Source: Kitasatospora sp. NBC_01246
Lineage (GTDB): Bacteria > Actinomycetota > Actinomycetes > Streptomycetales > Streptomycetaceae
Reading direction: 5' to 3'
NCBI RefSeq assembly: GCF_036226505.1
Contig: NZ_CP108484.1
Location: 868,001 to 932,000 of the forward strand
Length of the DNA: 64,000 nt
Under the pieces are notes generated by a model. That model searched no databases. It had not been told where the DNA came from and saw nothing but the letters and a program-made list of their open reading frames with translations. Positions within the stretch are counted from its first letter, which is position 1. Every line of letters begins with the position of its first letter. Of the stretch, positions 26,099 through 38,800 are shown one piece after another. The translations under genes were made by a program, and so were the position numbers.

Positions 26099-26752
26099 TC
26101 ACACCGCCGTGCCGTCGGGTGGCGGTTCGGCGGTGAGCAGCTCGAAGGCCTGCTCCAGCAGGTCGGGCAGGTCGGGGGCCGCGCCGGTCGCGGGGTGCCG
26201 GACCCAGGCGCGGGAGGCGGCCTGGAGGGCCGCGACCCCGAGGCCGATGGCGACGGCCGGGCGCAGGTCGTGCTCGGCGTCCAGGCCGAGCCGGGCGGCG
26301 GCGATCCGGATGGACGCCTCCTCCTCGTCGACGCAGATCCGCCGGTAGGCGGCGGTCAGCGCGGGTTCCGCGGCGATCAGGCCGAACAGCTCGCGGACGC
26401 CGGGGCGCCGGTGCCAGGCCGGGTCGAGGTCGTCCCGCAGCCAGACCCGCAGGGCCGCGCGGTACGCGGTCAGCGGGGTCTCGGCGGCGGGGCGCTCGGC
26501 CAGGGCCGCGTTGATCCGGGCGAAGTCGGCCCGCAGGCAGTCCAGTACGGCGTCCTCCCGGGAGGGGAAGTACCGGCTGAAGGTGCGCCGGGAGACGTCG
26601 GCCAGGTCGGTGACGTCCTCCACGGAGACGGCGGCCAGGCCCCGCTCCAGGACCAGCCGCAGGGCCGCGGCGGCCAGCGACTCCCGGGTTCGGCGTGCCT
26701 TGCGTTCGCGCCGGCCCTCGGGGGCCGCTCCCGCTGCCTCTTCGATGCTCAC
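26099..26752 (-). CDS. TetR-family repressor of the SDR-ADH unit
   Basis: 217 residues if the GTG at 26752 (VSIEEAAGA) is the start; GTG at 26761 and an ATG at 26791 are in frame, but the ATG lies inside a perfect operator-like palindrome, so a downstream start is favoured. The DNA-binding domain RKARRTRESLAAAALRLVLE with VSRRTFSRYFPSREDAVLDC (helix-turn-helix, about residues 15-65) is clear; the rest is the helical ligand-binding domain. Reading order TetR, SDR, ADH with a dyad in the promoter fits a substrate-induced operon. Ligand unknown. Confidence 0.85.
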   Translation of the reverse strand: MSIEEAAGAAPEGRRERKARRTRESLAAAALRLVLERGLAAVSVEDVTDLADVSRRTFSRYFPSREDAVLDCLRADFARINAALAERPAAETPLTAYRAALRVWLRDDLDPAWHRRPGVRELFGLIAAEPALTAAYRRICVDEEEASIRIAAARLGLDAEHDLRPAVAIGLGVAALQAASRAWVRHPATGAAPDLPDLLEQAFELLTAEPPPDGTAV

Positions 26753-26774
26753 GTCGTCCACCGTACACCCGGAA

Positions 26775-26791
26775 ATGTCCCACTGGGACAT
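26775..26791. promoter_or_regulatory. Perfect 17-bp palindrome, TetR operator
   Basis: ATGTCCCA-C-TGGGACAT, exact dyad, immediately upstream of the leftward TetR gene and after the end of the membrane-protein gene at 26817. Position and symmetry fit autoregulation of the TetR-SDR-ADH unit. Confidence 0.7.
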
Positions 26792-26816
26792 GAGTCCCGG
26801 CGAGACATCCGACAGG

Positions 26817-28139
26817 TCAGCTCGGTTCGGGATGGAACCGGTGCAGGCCCTTGCGGTCGTAGTAGGTGGTCATCGCGAAGCCGAAGACCAGGGCCGCGAC
26901 CGTGCCGATCGCGATCATCACCCAGGCTCGCGCCAGCCCGGCGTCGGCCTGCGCGTCGAAGTAGAGGATGGCCCGGACGCCGTCGCTGAGCTGGCGCATC
27001 GGCTCGAACACCGCCAGCCCCCGGTAGAAGGTCGGCAGCGCCTGGAGCGGGATGGTCGCCCCGGAGGACGGCAGCGACAGGGCGATGAAGACGAACATGC
27101 TGATCAGCTGCCCGATCCCGCCGAACGCGGCGATCAGTGCCTGCGCGCCGAGCCCGACCGCCGCGCTGGCGCAGACCGAGAAGACCCAGAGCAGCGGCAG
27201 GTGCGAGGCGTCCATCCCGAGCACCACCACGGTCGCCAGCATCACCAGACTGGAGGTCAGCACCGAGAGGCAGACGGACATCACGCAGGTGACGGTCAGC
27301 GTCTGGGTGCGGCTGATCGGCACCAGCGGGTGCTGCATCCGCAGCGGCCCCAGCTCGCTGGCCGCGTAGCCGAGCGCAACGTCCACACCGTTGCTGATCA
27401 CGTTGGCGCCCAGGAAGCCGGCCAGCACGAGGAGCAGCGTGTAGTAGAACGCCGTCAGGCCCAGCCCGCTGTGCGGGCCGATGGGGTGGCCGACCTTGAC
27501 CTCGACGGCCGCCGGGTCGGCCAGCTGGAGCAGCGTCGCGTTGATCGCCGCACCCCCGCCGGCCGCCGGCTGGGCCTGCGCCTGCGCCTGCGCCGTGAGG
27601 GTCTTGCCGAGCTGCGTCGAGGCCTGTTGCGCGGCCGCCTGGGTGATCGAGGAGGCCAGCGAGGACGCGAGACTGCCCACCCCGGGGTTGGTCAGCACCG
27701 TCAGCGTGGGCCGCGGCGGCATCGGCTGCGCGGGCGCGCCCAGCGCGGCCACGGCGGCGGTGAAGCCGGCCGGGACCTCCAGCGCGCCCGCGAGCTTGCC
27801 CGAGGCCAGCTGGTCGTCGGCGGCGGCCTGGTCGAGCAGCCGCCAGGAGACCTGCCCCTGCGGGTCCGGCGCGGCCGCGATGCCGGCCGTGATCTGCGCG
27901 CCGAGGTTCTGCGGCTGGCCCGCCACGACGGCCCCCTGGTCGGCGTTGACCAGGCCGATCGGCAACCGGTGCAGGTCCGCCCGGGGGTTGATGATGCCGC
28001 CCAGGTAGAGCAGCGACAGCAGGAAGGCCACCGTGCCGACGATGACGGTCGGGACCATCCAGACCTTGGGGTTGCGGAGCACCTGCCAGGCCCGTACCCG
28101 TACCACCGCCACCCCGCCCTCGGGCCGCTTCGAAGTCAT
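26817..28139 (-). CDS. DUF3533 / YhgE-Pip type membrane protein
   Basis: 440 residues. One N-terminal membrane helix (VWMVPTVIVGTVAFLLSLLY), a long extracytoplasmic domain (about residues 45-240) rich in Ala and Gln, then five or so membrane helices from ALTAFYY to VAALVFGFAM. The arrangement ABC-2-like permease with a big loop after helix 1 matches the YhgE/Pip and DUF3533 group, which includes ESX-type secretion components, phage-infection proteins and suspected exporters. No ATPase gene is adjacent. Direction is the same as the TetR operon but the operator lies between them, so it is probably transcribed separately. Confidence 0.8.
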   Translation of the reverse strand: MTSKRPEGGVAVVRVRAWQVLRNPKVWMVPTVIVGTVAFLLSLLYLGGIINPRADLHRLPIGLVNADQGAVVAGQPQNLGAQITAGIAAAPDPQGQVSWRLLDQAAADDQLASGKLAGALEVPAGFTAAVAALGAPAQPMPPRPTLTVLTNPGVGSLASSLASSITQAAAQQASTQLGKTLTAQAQAQAQPAAGGGAAINATLLQLADPAAVEVKVGHPIGPHSGLGLTAFYYTLLLVLAGFLGANVISNGVDVALGYAASELGPLRMQHPLVPISRTQTLTVTCVMSVCLSVLTSSLVMLATVVVLGMDASHLPLLWVFSVCASAAVGLGAQALIAAFGGIGQLISMFVFIALSLPSSGATIPLQALPTFYRGLAVFEPMRQLSDGVRAILYFDAQADAGLARAWVMIAIGTVAALVFGFAMTTYYDRKGLHRFHPEPS

Positions 28140-28303
28140 GGCTCTCCCGTGCGCGTCGTCCGGTCGTCCCGCCCCCGCCAGAAGGTAGCGGCCGACCTCC
28201 GTCCGACCGGCGCGCCTCGCCCGAACAGCCCGCAGGCCGACCCGGTCGGCAGCGTCCGGACCGGGTCGGAGGCGGGACCTCCGGTCCCGCCCTGGCGCAC
28301 TGA

Positions 28304-28319
28304 CTAAGCGCTTGCTTAG
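28304..28319. promoter_or_regulatory. 16-bp palindrome upstream of the MDR reductase, candidate TetR-type operator
   Basis: CTAAGC-GCTT-GCTTAG, 67 bases before the reductase start at 28386 and in the gap shared with the leftward membrane-protein gene. Its TAAGCGCTTGCTTA core resembles known TetR-family operators. The cognate regulator is not obvious. Confidence 0.55.
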
Positions 28320-28385
28320 ACTCTCCCTCGTCGCGGGAGGTCCGCCGTACCGCGCTCCAGCTCAGTCCAGCCACCGGGAGCCGCC

Positions 28386-29393
<1,008 letters not shown>

Positions 29394-29445
29394 CCGGCCT
29401 GGGCGGCGCGGCGGCGGTGAGGGCCCGCGCGGCGGCGCGGCGGGC

Positions 29446-29522
29446 GGCGGCGCGACGGCGGTGAGAGCCTCGGACCTCGGCGGCGCGACGGCGGTGAGAG
29501 CCTCGGACCGCGGCGGCGCGAC
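29446..29522. repeat. 33-bp tandem repeat
   Basis: Two units of 33 bases starting GGCGGCGCGACGGCGGTGAG (29446-29478 and 29479-29511) differ only at their ends, followed by a partial third copy to 29522. Lies between the convergent MDR reductase and gltD genes. Probably slippage-prone; no protein is encoded. Confidence 0.8.
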
Positions 29523-29543
29523 GGGCGGCGGCGCGGCGGGCGC

Positions 29544-31055
<1,512 letters not shown>

Positions 31056-31306
31056 CGCGGTCTCCGGCGGGGCGTGCCATCGCGGGGCGGTGGCGCCGCC
31101 GTCCCGCGCCCCGACGGGCGCGCGACCGCACTGCGCACCACCGTGTGGCCACCGTACGCCTGCGAACCGCCCGGCGACAGCGGCCGGCCGTCGCCAGGGC
31201 GCCTCGGTCGGCCATGCTCGGGCGCCGGGTGGCCGGAAGTGAACGTTCCGGTCCGAATTGACGGCGTACCGTCGTATGGTCTTAGCGCCGTGAGCGGTCG
31301 AACCCC

Positions 31307-31336
31307 TTGATCCCGCCGACGGCGCCGCCCTAGGAT
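31307..31336 (+). promoter_or_regulatory. Candidate sigma-70 promoter for the MFS exporter
   Basis: TTGATC (31307-31312), an 18-base spacer and TAGGAT (31331-31336), a typical actinobacterial -10. The expected start site near 31343 is just before the ATG at 31346 and 27 bases before the GTG at 31370. Confidence 0.55.
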
Positions 31337-31369
31337 CCAAATGAAATGTCACATGGCAATGGAGCCGTC

Positions 31370-32650
31370 GTGGGGGATCACACCGTTCCGAGCCGGGGTA
31401 CCGCCACGAGCGCCCTGCCCAGGCCGTTCTACCGGCTCGCCGTCGGGGACGCCGTCTCCAGCTACGGCAGCCAGCTCAACATGGTCGCGCTCAGCCTCTT
31501 CGCCTACGAGGCCGCGGGCAACGCCCTCGGCACCGCCGGGTACCTGACGCTGCGTCTGCTCGGCGGCTTCGGCGCCGGCGTGCTCGCCGGGCGCGTCGTC
31601 GCCCGCCTCGACCGCCGGCTGCTGATGGTCGGCTGCGCCTTCACCCAGGCCACCGGCCTGGTGGCGCTCGCGATCGTCCCCGACCACCTCCGGATCCCGG
31701 TGCTCTACCCGCTGGCCCTGCTCTTCGGCGCGGCCGGCACGCTCAGCGCCGTCGCGCTGCGCAGCAGCGTGCCCGAGATGGTCGGCCCGGAGCACCGGGC
31801 CCGCGCCAACGGGGTGCTGGTGACCGGGCGTTCGACGGCGATGGTGCTCGGGTTCGCCTCGGCCGGCGTGCTGGTGGCCTGGGCCGGGTTCCAGGCCGCG
31901 CTGCTCACCGACGCCGCCAGCTTCGTCGTGTTCGGCACGGTCGTGCTGCGACTGCCGCTGCGCACCCGGGCCGAGCGCGACGGAGCGACGGAGCGCCCGG
32001 CGGCCGAGCCGGGCGGGCGGTTCGCCGGGCTGGTGCTGCTGCGCACCCTGCCGGTGATCGGCGCGATGGTCGCCATCCGGCTGGTCGACGCCTTCGGCTC
32101 GGCCGCGCACAACATCGGCCTGCCGGTGTTCGCGACCCGGACGTCCCCGGAGAACCCGGCCGCCGTGCTGGGCCTGTTCTGGGCCACCTGGGCGGTCGGC
32201 AGCCTGGGCGCCCACCAGCTGGTCTCCCGACTCCTCGTCAAACGCGGCCGGGAGCCGGGCGAGCGGGCCTTCGCGGTCGGCACCGCGCTGATGTCCACCT
32301 GCTTCATCCTCGCCTTCACCGGGCTGCCGACCCCGCTCTTCCTCGTCGTCGCGCTCGGCGCCGGGCTCGCCGACGGCTTCACCGAGATCTCCTACACCAC
32401 CCGGATCCAGGCCGTCGACGACGACCGGCGCGGCCAGGCGTTCGGGCTGGTGGCGAGCGCCGAGAGCCTCGGCATGGGCGTCGGGATGCTGCTCAGCGCC
32501 GGGCTGATGGAGCGGTTCAGCCCGCTCACGGTGGTCGGCTTCTCGCACGCCGTGCCGATCGCGCTGGCCGCCGGGTTCCTGCTGATGGTGGGGGTCGGCG
32601 CCCGTCGGCGGCGCGCGCCCGCCGCGCGGCCCGTCCCCGCCGACCACTAG
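31370..32650 (+). CDS. MFS transporter next to the PKS/NRPS gene
   Basis: 426 residues from GTG 31370 (VGDHTVPSRG), which has GGAG six bases before it; the ATG at 31346 is in frame but would be near-leaderless. Twelve hydrophobic helices begin at FYRLAVGDAVSSYGSQLNMV. The loop after helix 2 is weakly conserved (AGRVVARLDRRLLMVG), a form seen in the MFS_3/enterobactin exporter-like family whose members export peptides and siderophores. Same strand as the megasynthase with 160 bases between, so it probably exports the product and could give self-resistance. Confidence 0.82.
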   Translation: MGDHTVPSRGTATSALPRPFYRLAVGDAVSSYGSQLNMVALSLFAYEAAGNALGTAGYLTLRLLGGFGAGVLAGRVVARLDRRLLMVGCAFTQATGLVALAIVPDHLRIPVLYPLALLFGAAGTLSAVALRSSVPEMVGPEHRARANGVLVTGRSTAMVLGFASAGVLVAWAGFQAALLTDAASFVVFGTVVLRLPLRTRAERDGATERPAAEPGGRFAGLVLLRTLPVIGAMVAIRLVDAFGSAAHNIGLPVFATRTSPENPAAVLGLFWATWAVGSLGAHQLVSRLLVKRGREPGERAFAVGTALMSTCFILAFTGLPTPLFLVVALGAGLADGFTEISYTTRIQAVDDDRRGQAFGLVASAESLGMGVGMLLSAGLMERFSPLTVVGFSHAVPIALAAGFLLMVGVGARRRRAPAARPVPADH

Positions 32651-32810
32651 CCGCGTACCGGCCCTCCCCCACCGGGCGGCCGAGCCCCGGGCGACCGCCC
32701 GCGGTACCCGCCCGACCGCCGTACCGGCCGCCCCGGCCGCCGCCCGCCGTCACCCCGCCGTACCGCGCCCCGCCCGCCCTTGTCGCAGAGCCCAGGAAGG
32801 TACGACCCGC
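32651..32810 (+). other. Leader region of the PKS/NRPS gene
   Basis: About 160 bases with repeated CCGCCGTACCG motifs and no hairpin strong enough to end the upstream transcript, which supports read-through from the MFS gene. AGGAAGG lies 9 bases before the ATG at 32811 and decides that start. Confidence 0.5.
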
Positions 32811-35800
32811 ATGAGCGTCCCCGGCCCCGACCGCCCCAGAGCCGACGTGGTGGAGGGCCGGCTGCTGCGCCACCCCGGCCTGGCCGGCTGCGCCCTCGTC
32901 CCCGGCGGTTCCCCGGGTGGCGCCGAGCCGATCGTCTACCTGGTGCCGGCCGACGACCGGGACCACGCCGGACTGCGCCGCTGGGCCGCCGCCCACCTGC
33001 TGGAGGACGCCCCCGACGCGGAGATCCGCCTGGTCGACGGCATCCCCCGGACCGCGGAAGGGGCGGCCGACGCCGCCGCCCTGGCCGCCGCCCGCGACCC
33101 GCGCGAGCACCCCCGCCCCGCCCGCCGGCACCTGAGCGAACTCACCGGCCGCTGGCGCCCGTTCGGCGCCGCCGCGCCGGCCGCACCGGAGCCGCCGGCG
33201 GAGCCCGCGCCCGCGCCCGCGGCCGGCGGGCCCGCCGTCGCCGTCGGACCCGCCCTGACGGCGCTGCCCGACGGCCCCGCCGACCTGCCCGACGCGCTGC
33301 TGCGCGCCGCCCGGCTGCACCCCGAACGCGGCCTGCACCTGGTGCGCGCCGACGGCGGCGCCACCACCCTGCGCTACCCCGAGCTGCTGGACCGGGCGCT
33401 GCGCGTGCTCGGCACCCTCACCGCGGCGGGCCTCGGCCCGGGCGACCGCGCGATCCTCCAAGTCCCGGACCTGGAGCACTACTTCCCCGCGCTCTGGGCC
33501 TGCCTGCTGGGCGGCGTCCTGCCCGTCACGGTGGCCCGCCCGCCGGGCTACGACCGCCCGGGCCCCGTCCTGGAGAAGCTGGTCAACGCCTGGGAGACGC
33601 TGGAGCACCCGCCGGTGCTGGCCGCCGGTGAGGCCGTCGCCGGGCTCGCGGGCATCGGCCGGCTCGACCCGCGGGCCGCCGGTCTGCGGGTGATCCCGGT
33701 CGACCGCTCCGCCGCGCAGCCGCCCGCCGCGCCGCACGGCGCCGGCGGCGATGTCGCGATCCTCCAGCTGTCCTCCGGCTCCACCGGGCGCTCCAAGGCG
33801 ATCCGGATCAGCCACCGCGGCATCCTGGAGTACGTGGCGGGCGCCTGCGAGCAGGGCTTCGCACCCGGCGACCCGACCGTCAACTGGCTGCCGCTCGACC
33901 ATGTCGCGGGCCTGCTGATGTTCCACCTGCGGGACGTCGTGGCGGCCTGCGACCAGACCCACATCCCCACCGAACTCGTCCTCGCCGACCCGCTGTTGTG
34001 GCTGGACACGCTGGAACGCCGGGGCGCCGCGCACTCCTGGTCGCCGAACTTCGGCTACCGCCTGGTCGCCGAGGCGCTGCGGGCCGCCCCCGAGCGGCGC
34101 TGGGACCTCTCGGCCGTCAAGTCCCTGATCAACGCGGGCGAGCAGTGCACCGAGGGCGTCGCCGAGGAGTTCCTGGCCAGGCTGGCCCCCTCCGGTCTGC
34201 GGCCCGACCACCTGCTGCTCGCCTGGGGCATGGCCGAGACCTGCACTGTCATCACCTACAAGCGCTACGGCGAACCCGGCGCCGTCCAGGTCCTGGCCAC
34301 CGACTCGCTGACCGGAGCGCTGCGGCCGCTGCCGGAGGGCTCGGACGAGGCGGCCACCCGTTTCCTCTCGATGGGCCGCCCGGCCGCCGGCGCGCGGCTG
34401 CGGGTCGCCGACGACCGGGGCGCCGTCCTGCCCGAGCTGCGGATCGGACGGCTCCAGGTCTCCTCCGGCCGGGTCACTCCCGGCTACCTGAACAACCCGC
34501 GGGCGGACCGCGAATCCGCCACCGCCGACGGCTGGTTCGACACCGGGGACCTCGCCTACCTGCGCGACGGGGAGGTGATCCTCACCGGTCGGCGCAAGGA
34601 GATCATCATCATCAACGGCGTCCACCACTTCTGCCACGACCTGGAGGACGTGGTGTCCGCCGTCGACGGGGTGCTCTCCGGTCACGTCGCCGCGTGCGGG
34701 GTGCCCGACGAGCGCAGCGGCAGCGAGCAGTTGGCGGTCTTCTTCGTGGCCGCCCCGGAGGCGGGCGAGCCGCACCGGACGGCGGGCGCCGTACGGGCCG
34801 CGCTGGCCGAGCGGTTCGGGCTGTCGGCCGCGCTGGTGCTGCCCGTCCCGGCCGCCGACTTCCCCCGCACCACCAGCGGCAAGATCCAGCGCACCGCGAT
34901 CCGCGCCCGGCTGCTGGACGGCGGCCTGGACGCGCTGATCACCCGCCTCGACCTCGCCGAGGGCAACGCCCGCACCGTGCCGGACGTCGTCCGCCGCGCG
35001 GCCTGGGAGCCCCGGCCCGCGCCGGACGCCGCGCCGGTGCCACCGCCGGGGACCGTCCTGCTGCTCGGGCCGGTGGGACCGGGCACGTTGTCGGACGCAC
35101 TCGCCGCCGTGCTGCCGGACACCGTCCAGGCGTCCCAGGCCGAGTCCTTCGCCCGGCTGGGCGACGGCTACGCGCTCGACCAGCGGCGGGCCGGGAGCTG
35201 GCCGCGGCTGCTGGACGAGCTGGAGGCGGCCGGCCGCCGCCCGCACCGGGTGCTGCACCTGTGGGCGCAGGTTGCCGAGCCGGACGAGGTGCTGTGCGGC
35301 GAGGCCCTGCTCGGACTGACCCGGGCGCTGGCCCACCGGTACGGCGGTGGTCCGGACGGGGTCGAACTCGTCACTGTCAGCGCCGGGTTGCACGCGCTCG
35401 CCGACGGCGAGCTGCCGCGGCCGGTCGCCGCGCCGACCGCGGCCCTGACCGCCGGGGCCCGGGCCGAGCGGTTGCTCGCCGGGGCCCGCCACCTCGACCT
35501 GCCCGCCGACGCCCCGGCGGACCCGCGGGCCGTGCTGGCCTTCCTCGCCGACCCGCGGCGCGAGCCCGAGGCCGCCTGGCGCGACGGGCGCCCCTACGTA
35601 CCCCGGCTCGGCCCGCTCGCCCCGCTCACCGCGCCGGAGGCCGCCGCCGCACCGGCCTGCACGCTGCTCTCTCCCGGGGCCCGCTGGCTGGTGACCGGCG
35701 GACTGGGCGGCCTCGCCGGGGAACTGCTCCCGGAACTGCTCCGCAGGTACGGCCCGCACCTGCTGCTGGTGGGGCGCACCGACCCGGCCGCGGGTGGTCC

Positions 35801-38800
35801 GGCGGCGGCCGCGCGCCGCGCCGCGCTGGAGCGCCTGGTGCGGGCCGGCGGCCGGGTCGAGTACCGGACGGCCGACGTGACGGACCGCCGGGCCCTGGCG
35901 GCCGCCGTCGCCGAGGCCGAACAGGCCTGGGGCGCGCCGCTGGAGGGCGTCCTGCACCTGGCCGGCGAGTACCGGATCGGCCTGCTGGAGGAGCTCGGAC
36001 CCGAGCAGTGGCAGGAGGCCGTCCGGGCCAAGACCGCGGGCACCGACGCGCTGGCCGAGCTGGTGGCGGCCCGCCCCGGTGCCCAGTTCGTCGGCTACTC
36101 CTCGATGATCGGGTTCCAGGAGGCGGTCGGCTCGGCGGGGTACGCGGCAGCCAACCGCTCCCTGGAGGCGGCGGTCGAGCGGCTGCGCCGGGAGCACCGG
36201 GTCGCGGCCTGGACGGTCTCCTGGGGCCTGTGGCGGGGTGTCGGGATGAACCGGGAGGCCTCCCACGACGCGGCCGCCGCCGAGCGCGGGATCGCCGTGC
36301 TCGACGCCGCCGAGGGCCGGCGGCTGGCCACCGCGCTGCTCGCGGCCCCGCCCGGTCACTACTACGCCGGTCCCGACAGCACCCGCCCCGCCGCCCGGCG
36401 CCGACTGCTGGCGGGTGAGCCGCGGCTGGTCGCCGACGCCCCGGAGCCGCGCGCCGCCGGTCCGGCGCGCCCGGTGGTGGCGGCGCCCGCCCCGGCCGAG
36501 CTGCGCCGCGCCGTGCTGGACACCTTCGAGGCCGTCCTCGGCGAACCGGTCGACCCCGGCCGGCCCTTCCACGAACTCGGCCTCGGATCGGTGCAGTTGA
36601 TGCGAGTCCAGGCCGCGCTGGCGGCGGGCCCGGCGCCCGGGCTGGAGCCGACCGCGCTGTTCCGGCACCCCACCGTGGACGCGCTGGCGGCCCGGCTGGC
36701 CGGCGGTGCGCCGGAGGCGGCACCGACCTCCACCGCGCCCGCGCCGGAGGTGCCCGCCGACCGGCGGGTGGCGGTGATCGGCCTGGCACTGCGGCTGCCC
36801 GGCGCGGACACCCCCGAGGAGTACTGGCGCAACATCGTCGACGGCGTGGTCAGCACCACCCGGTACACCCCCGAACAGCTCGCCGCCGCCGGCATCCGCG
36901 CCGAGGAGTACAGCCACCCCGACTTCGTCCCGGTCACCGCGCCGATCGCCGACATCGGCCACTTCGACGCCGAGGCCTTCGGCATCAGCGCCGCCGAGGC
37001 CGCCCTGATGGACCCCCAGCAGCGGCTGCTGCTGGAGACCTGTGCCCGGGCCCTGGACGACGGCGGCTACGGCGACACCGCGCCGGACACCCGGGTCGGG
37101 GTCTTCGCCGGCACCGGCATGACGCTGTACTCGCTGCGCGGCTACCTCCAGCACGCCATCGGCACGGCCGCCGACCCGGCCCGGCCGGTCGAGGCGCTGC
37201 AGGTGGCGATCGGCAACCAGGCCGACTTCGCGGCCACCCGGGTCGCCTACCGGCTCGGCCTCACCGGGCCCGCCGTCGGCGTGCAGACCGCCTGCTCCAC
37301 CTCGCTGGTCGCCGTCCACCTGGCCGTCCAGTCGCTGCTGACCGGCGACAGCGACCTCGCCCTCGCGGGCGCCGCCGCCCTGCACGTCCCGCAGGCCGCC
37401 GGCTACCGCTACCAGGAGGGCTCGATCCTGGCGCCCGACGGCGTCTGCCGGGCCTTCGACGAGCGGGCCGCCGGAACGGTGGGCGGCAACGGCGTCGCCG
37501 CCGTCCTGCTCAAGCGCCTCGACCGGGCGCTGGCCGACGGCGACACCGTGCACGCGGTGATCCTCGGCTCCGCCGTCAACAACGACGGTGCGGGCAAGGT
37601 CGGTTACACCGCGCCCGGCCTGGACGGCCAGGCCGCCGTGGTCGGCCGGGCACTGGACGTGGCGGGCGTGCCGGCCGACAGCATCGGCTACGTCGAGGCG
37701 CACGGCACCGGCACCCCGCTCGGCGACCCGATCGAGGTCCAGGCGCTCACCCGTGCCTACCGGGCCCGTACCGGGGCGGTCGGCTTCTGCGCCCTCGGCT
37801 CGGTCAAGCCGAACATCGGCCACCTGGACACCTGCGCCGGGATGGCGGGTCTGATCAAGGCCGTCCTCGCGCTGCGCCACCGGGCGATCCCGCCGGTGAC
37901 CCACCTGACCAGGCCCAATCCGGCTCTCGGGCTGGCCGGCAGCCCCTTCACGCTCCCGACCGAGGCATCGCACTGGCCCACCGGGGATGCCCCGCGCCGG
38001 GCCGGGGTCAGCGCGCTGGGCGTCGGCGGCACCAACGCCCACCTGATCCTGGAGGAGGCACCGGCCGGCACCCCCGCGGACGCCCCCGCCGCCCCCGACA
38101 GCGAACCGCCGGTCGCCCTGCTGCCGCTGTCGGCCCGCAGCCCGCAGGCGCTCACCGACCTCGCGGCCACCGTGCTCGACCGGCTGCGCGCCGAACACCC
38201 GCCCCGCCCGGCCGACCTGCTGCTCACCCTCGGCGCGGGCCGCCGCCCGCTGCGCCACCGGCTCGCCGTCACCGGCACCGGGCCCGCCGAACTCGCCGAC
38301 GCGCTCGCCGGGTTCGTCGCCGGGCGGCCCTCCGGCCCGGCGCACTCGGCGCGGGACGCCGGGCGCGGCACACCGGCCCCCGTCCTGCTCTACACCGGAC
38401 AGGGCGCGCAGTACCGGGGCATGGCCGCCGGGCTGTACCGGGCGTACCCGGTGTTCCGGGAGGTGCTGGACACCTGTGACCGGCTGCACCGCGAGACCTG
38501 GGGGGAGTCGCTGCTGCCCCTGCTGCTGGAGCCCGATCCCGACGGCGAGGAGCAGCCGTGGACCACCGAGGCCGCGCAGCCCGCGCTGTTCGCGGTGCAG
38601 GCCGCGTACACCGCGCTCTGGGAGGAGTTCGGGCTGCGGCCGGCGGCGGTGGCGGGGCACAGCGCGGGCGAGTACGCGGCGGCCTACGCGGCCGGGGCCT
38701 GCTCACTGGCCGACGGCCTCTTCCTGGCCGGGGTGCGCGGGCGGCTGATGCACCGTTCGACGGAGCCGGGGGCGATGACGGTGGCCACCGCGTCCGCCGA

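Noticed and set aside
31258..31280. TTGACG...TATGGT as a promoter upstream of the MFS gene
   Set aside because: The spacer is only 11 bases; the TTGATC/TAGGAT pair downstream has a proper 18-base spacer.
33288..36410. Loading region as the rapamycin/FK506-type CoA-ligase starter unit
   Set aside because: Those use a reductase of another type for a cyclohexane carboxylate, and none of the accessory genes for such a starter are present.
32526..38660. Very long open frame on the minus strand, opposite the PKS part
   Set aside because: It is an antisense shadow created by high GC at third positions; its translation is low-complexity Gly/Arg/Val and has no domain, while the plus strand gives a full synthase.
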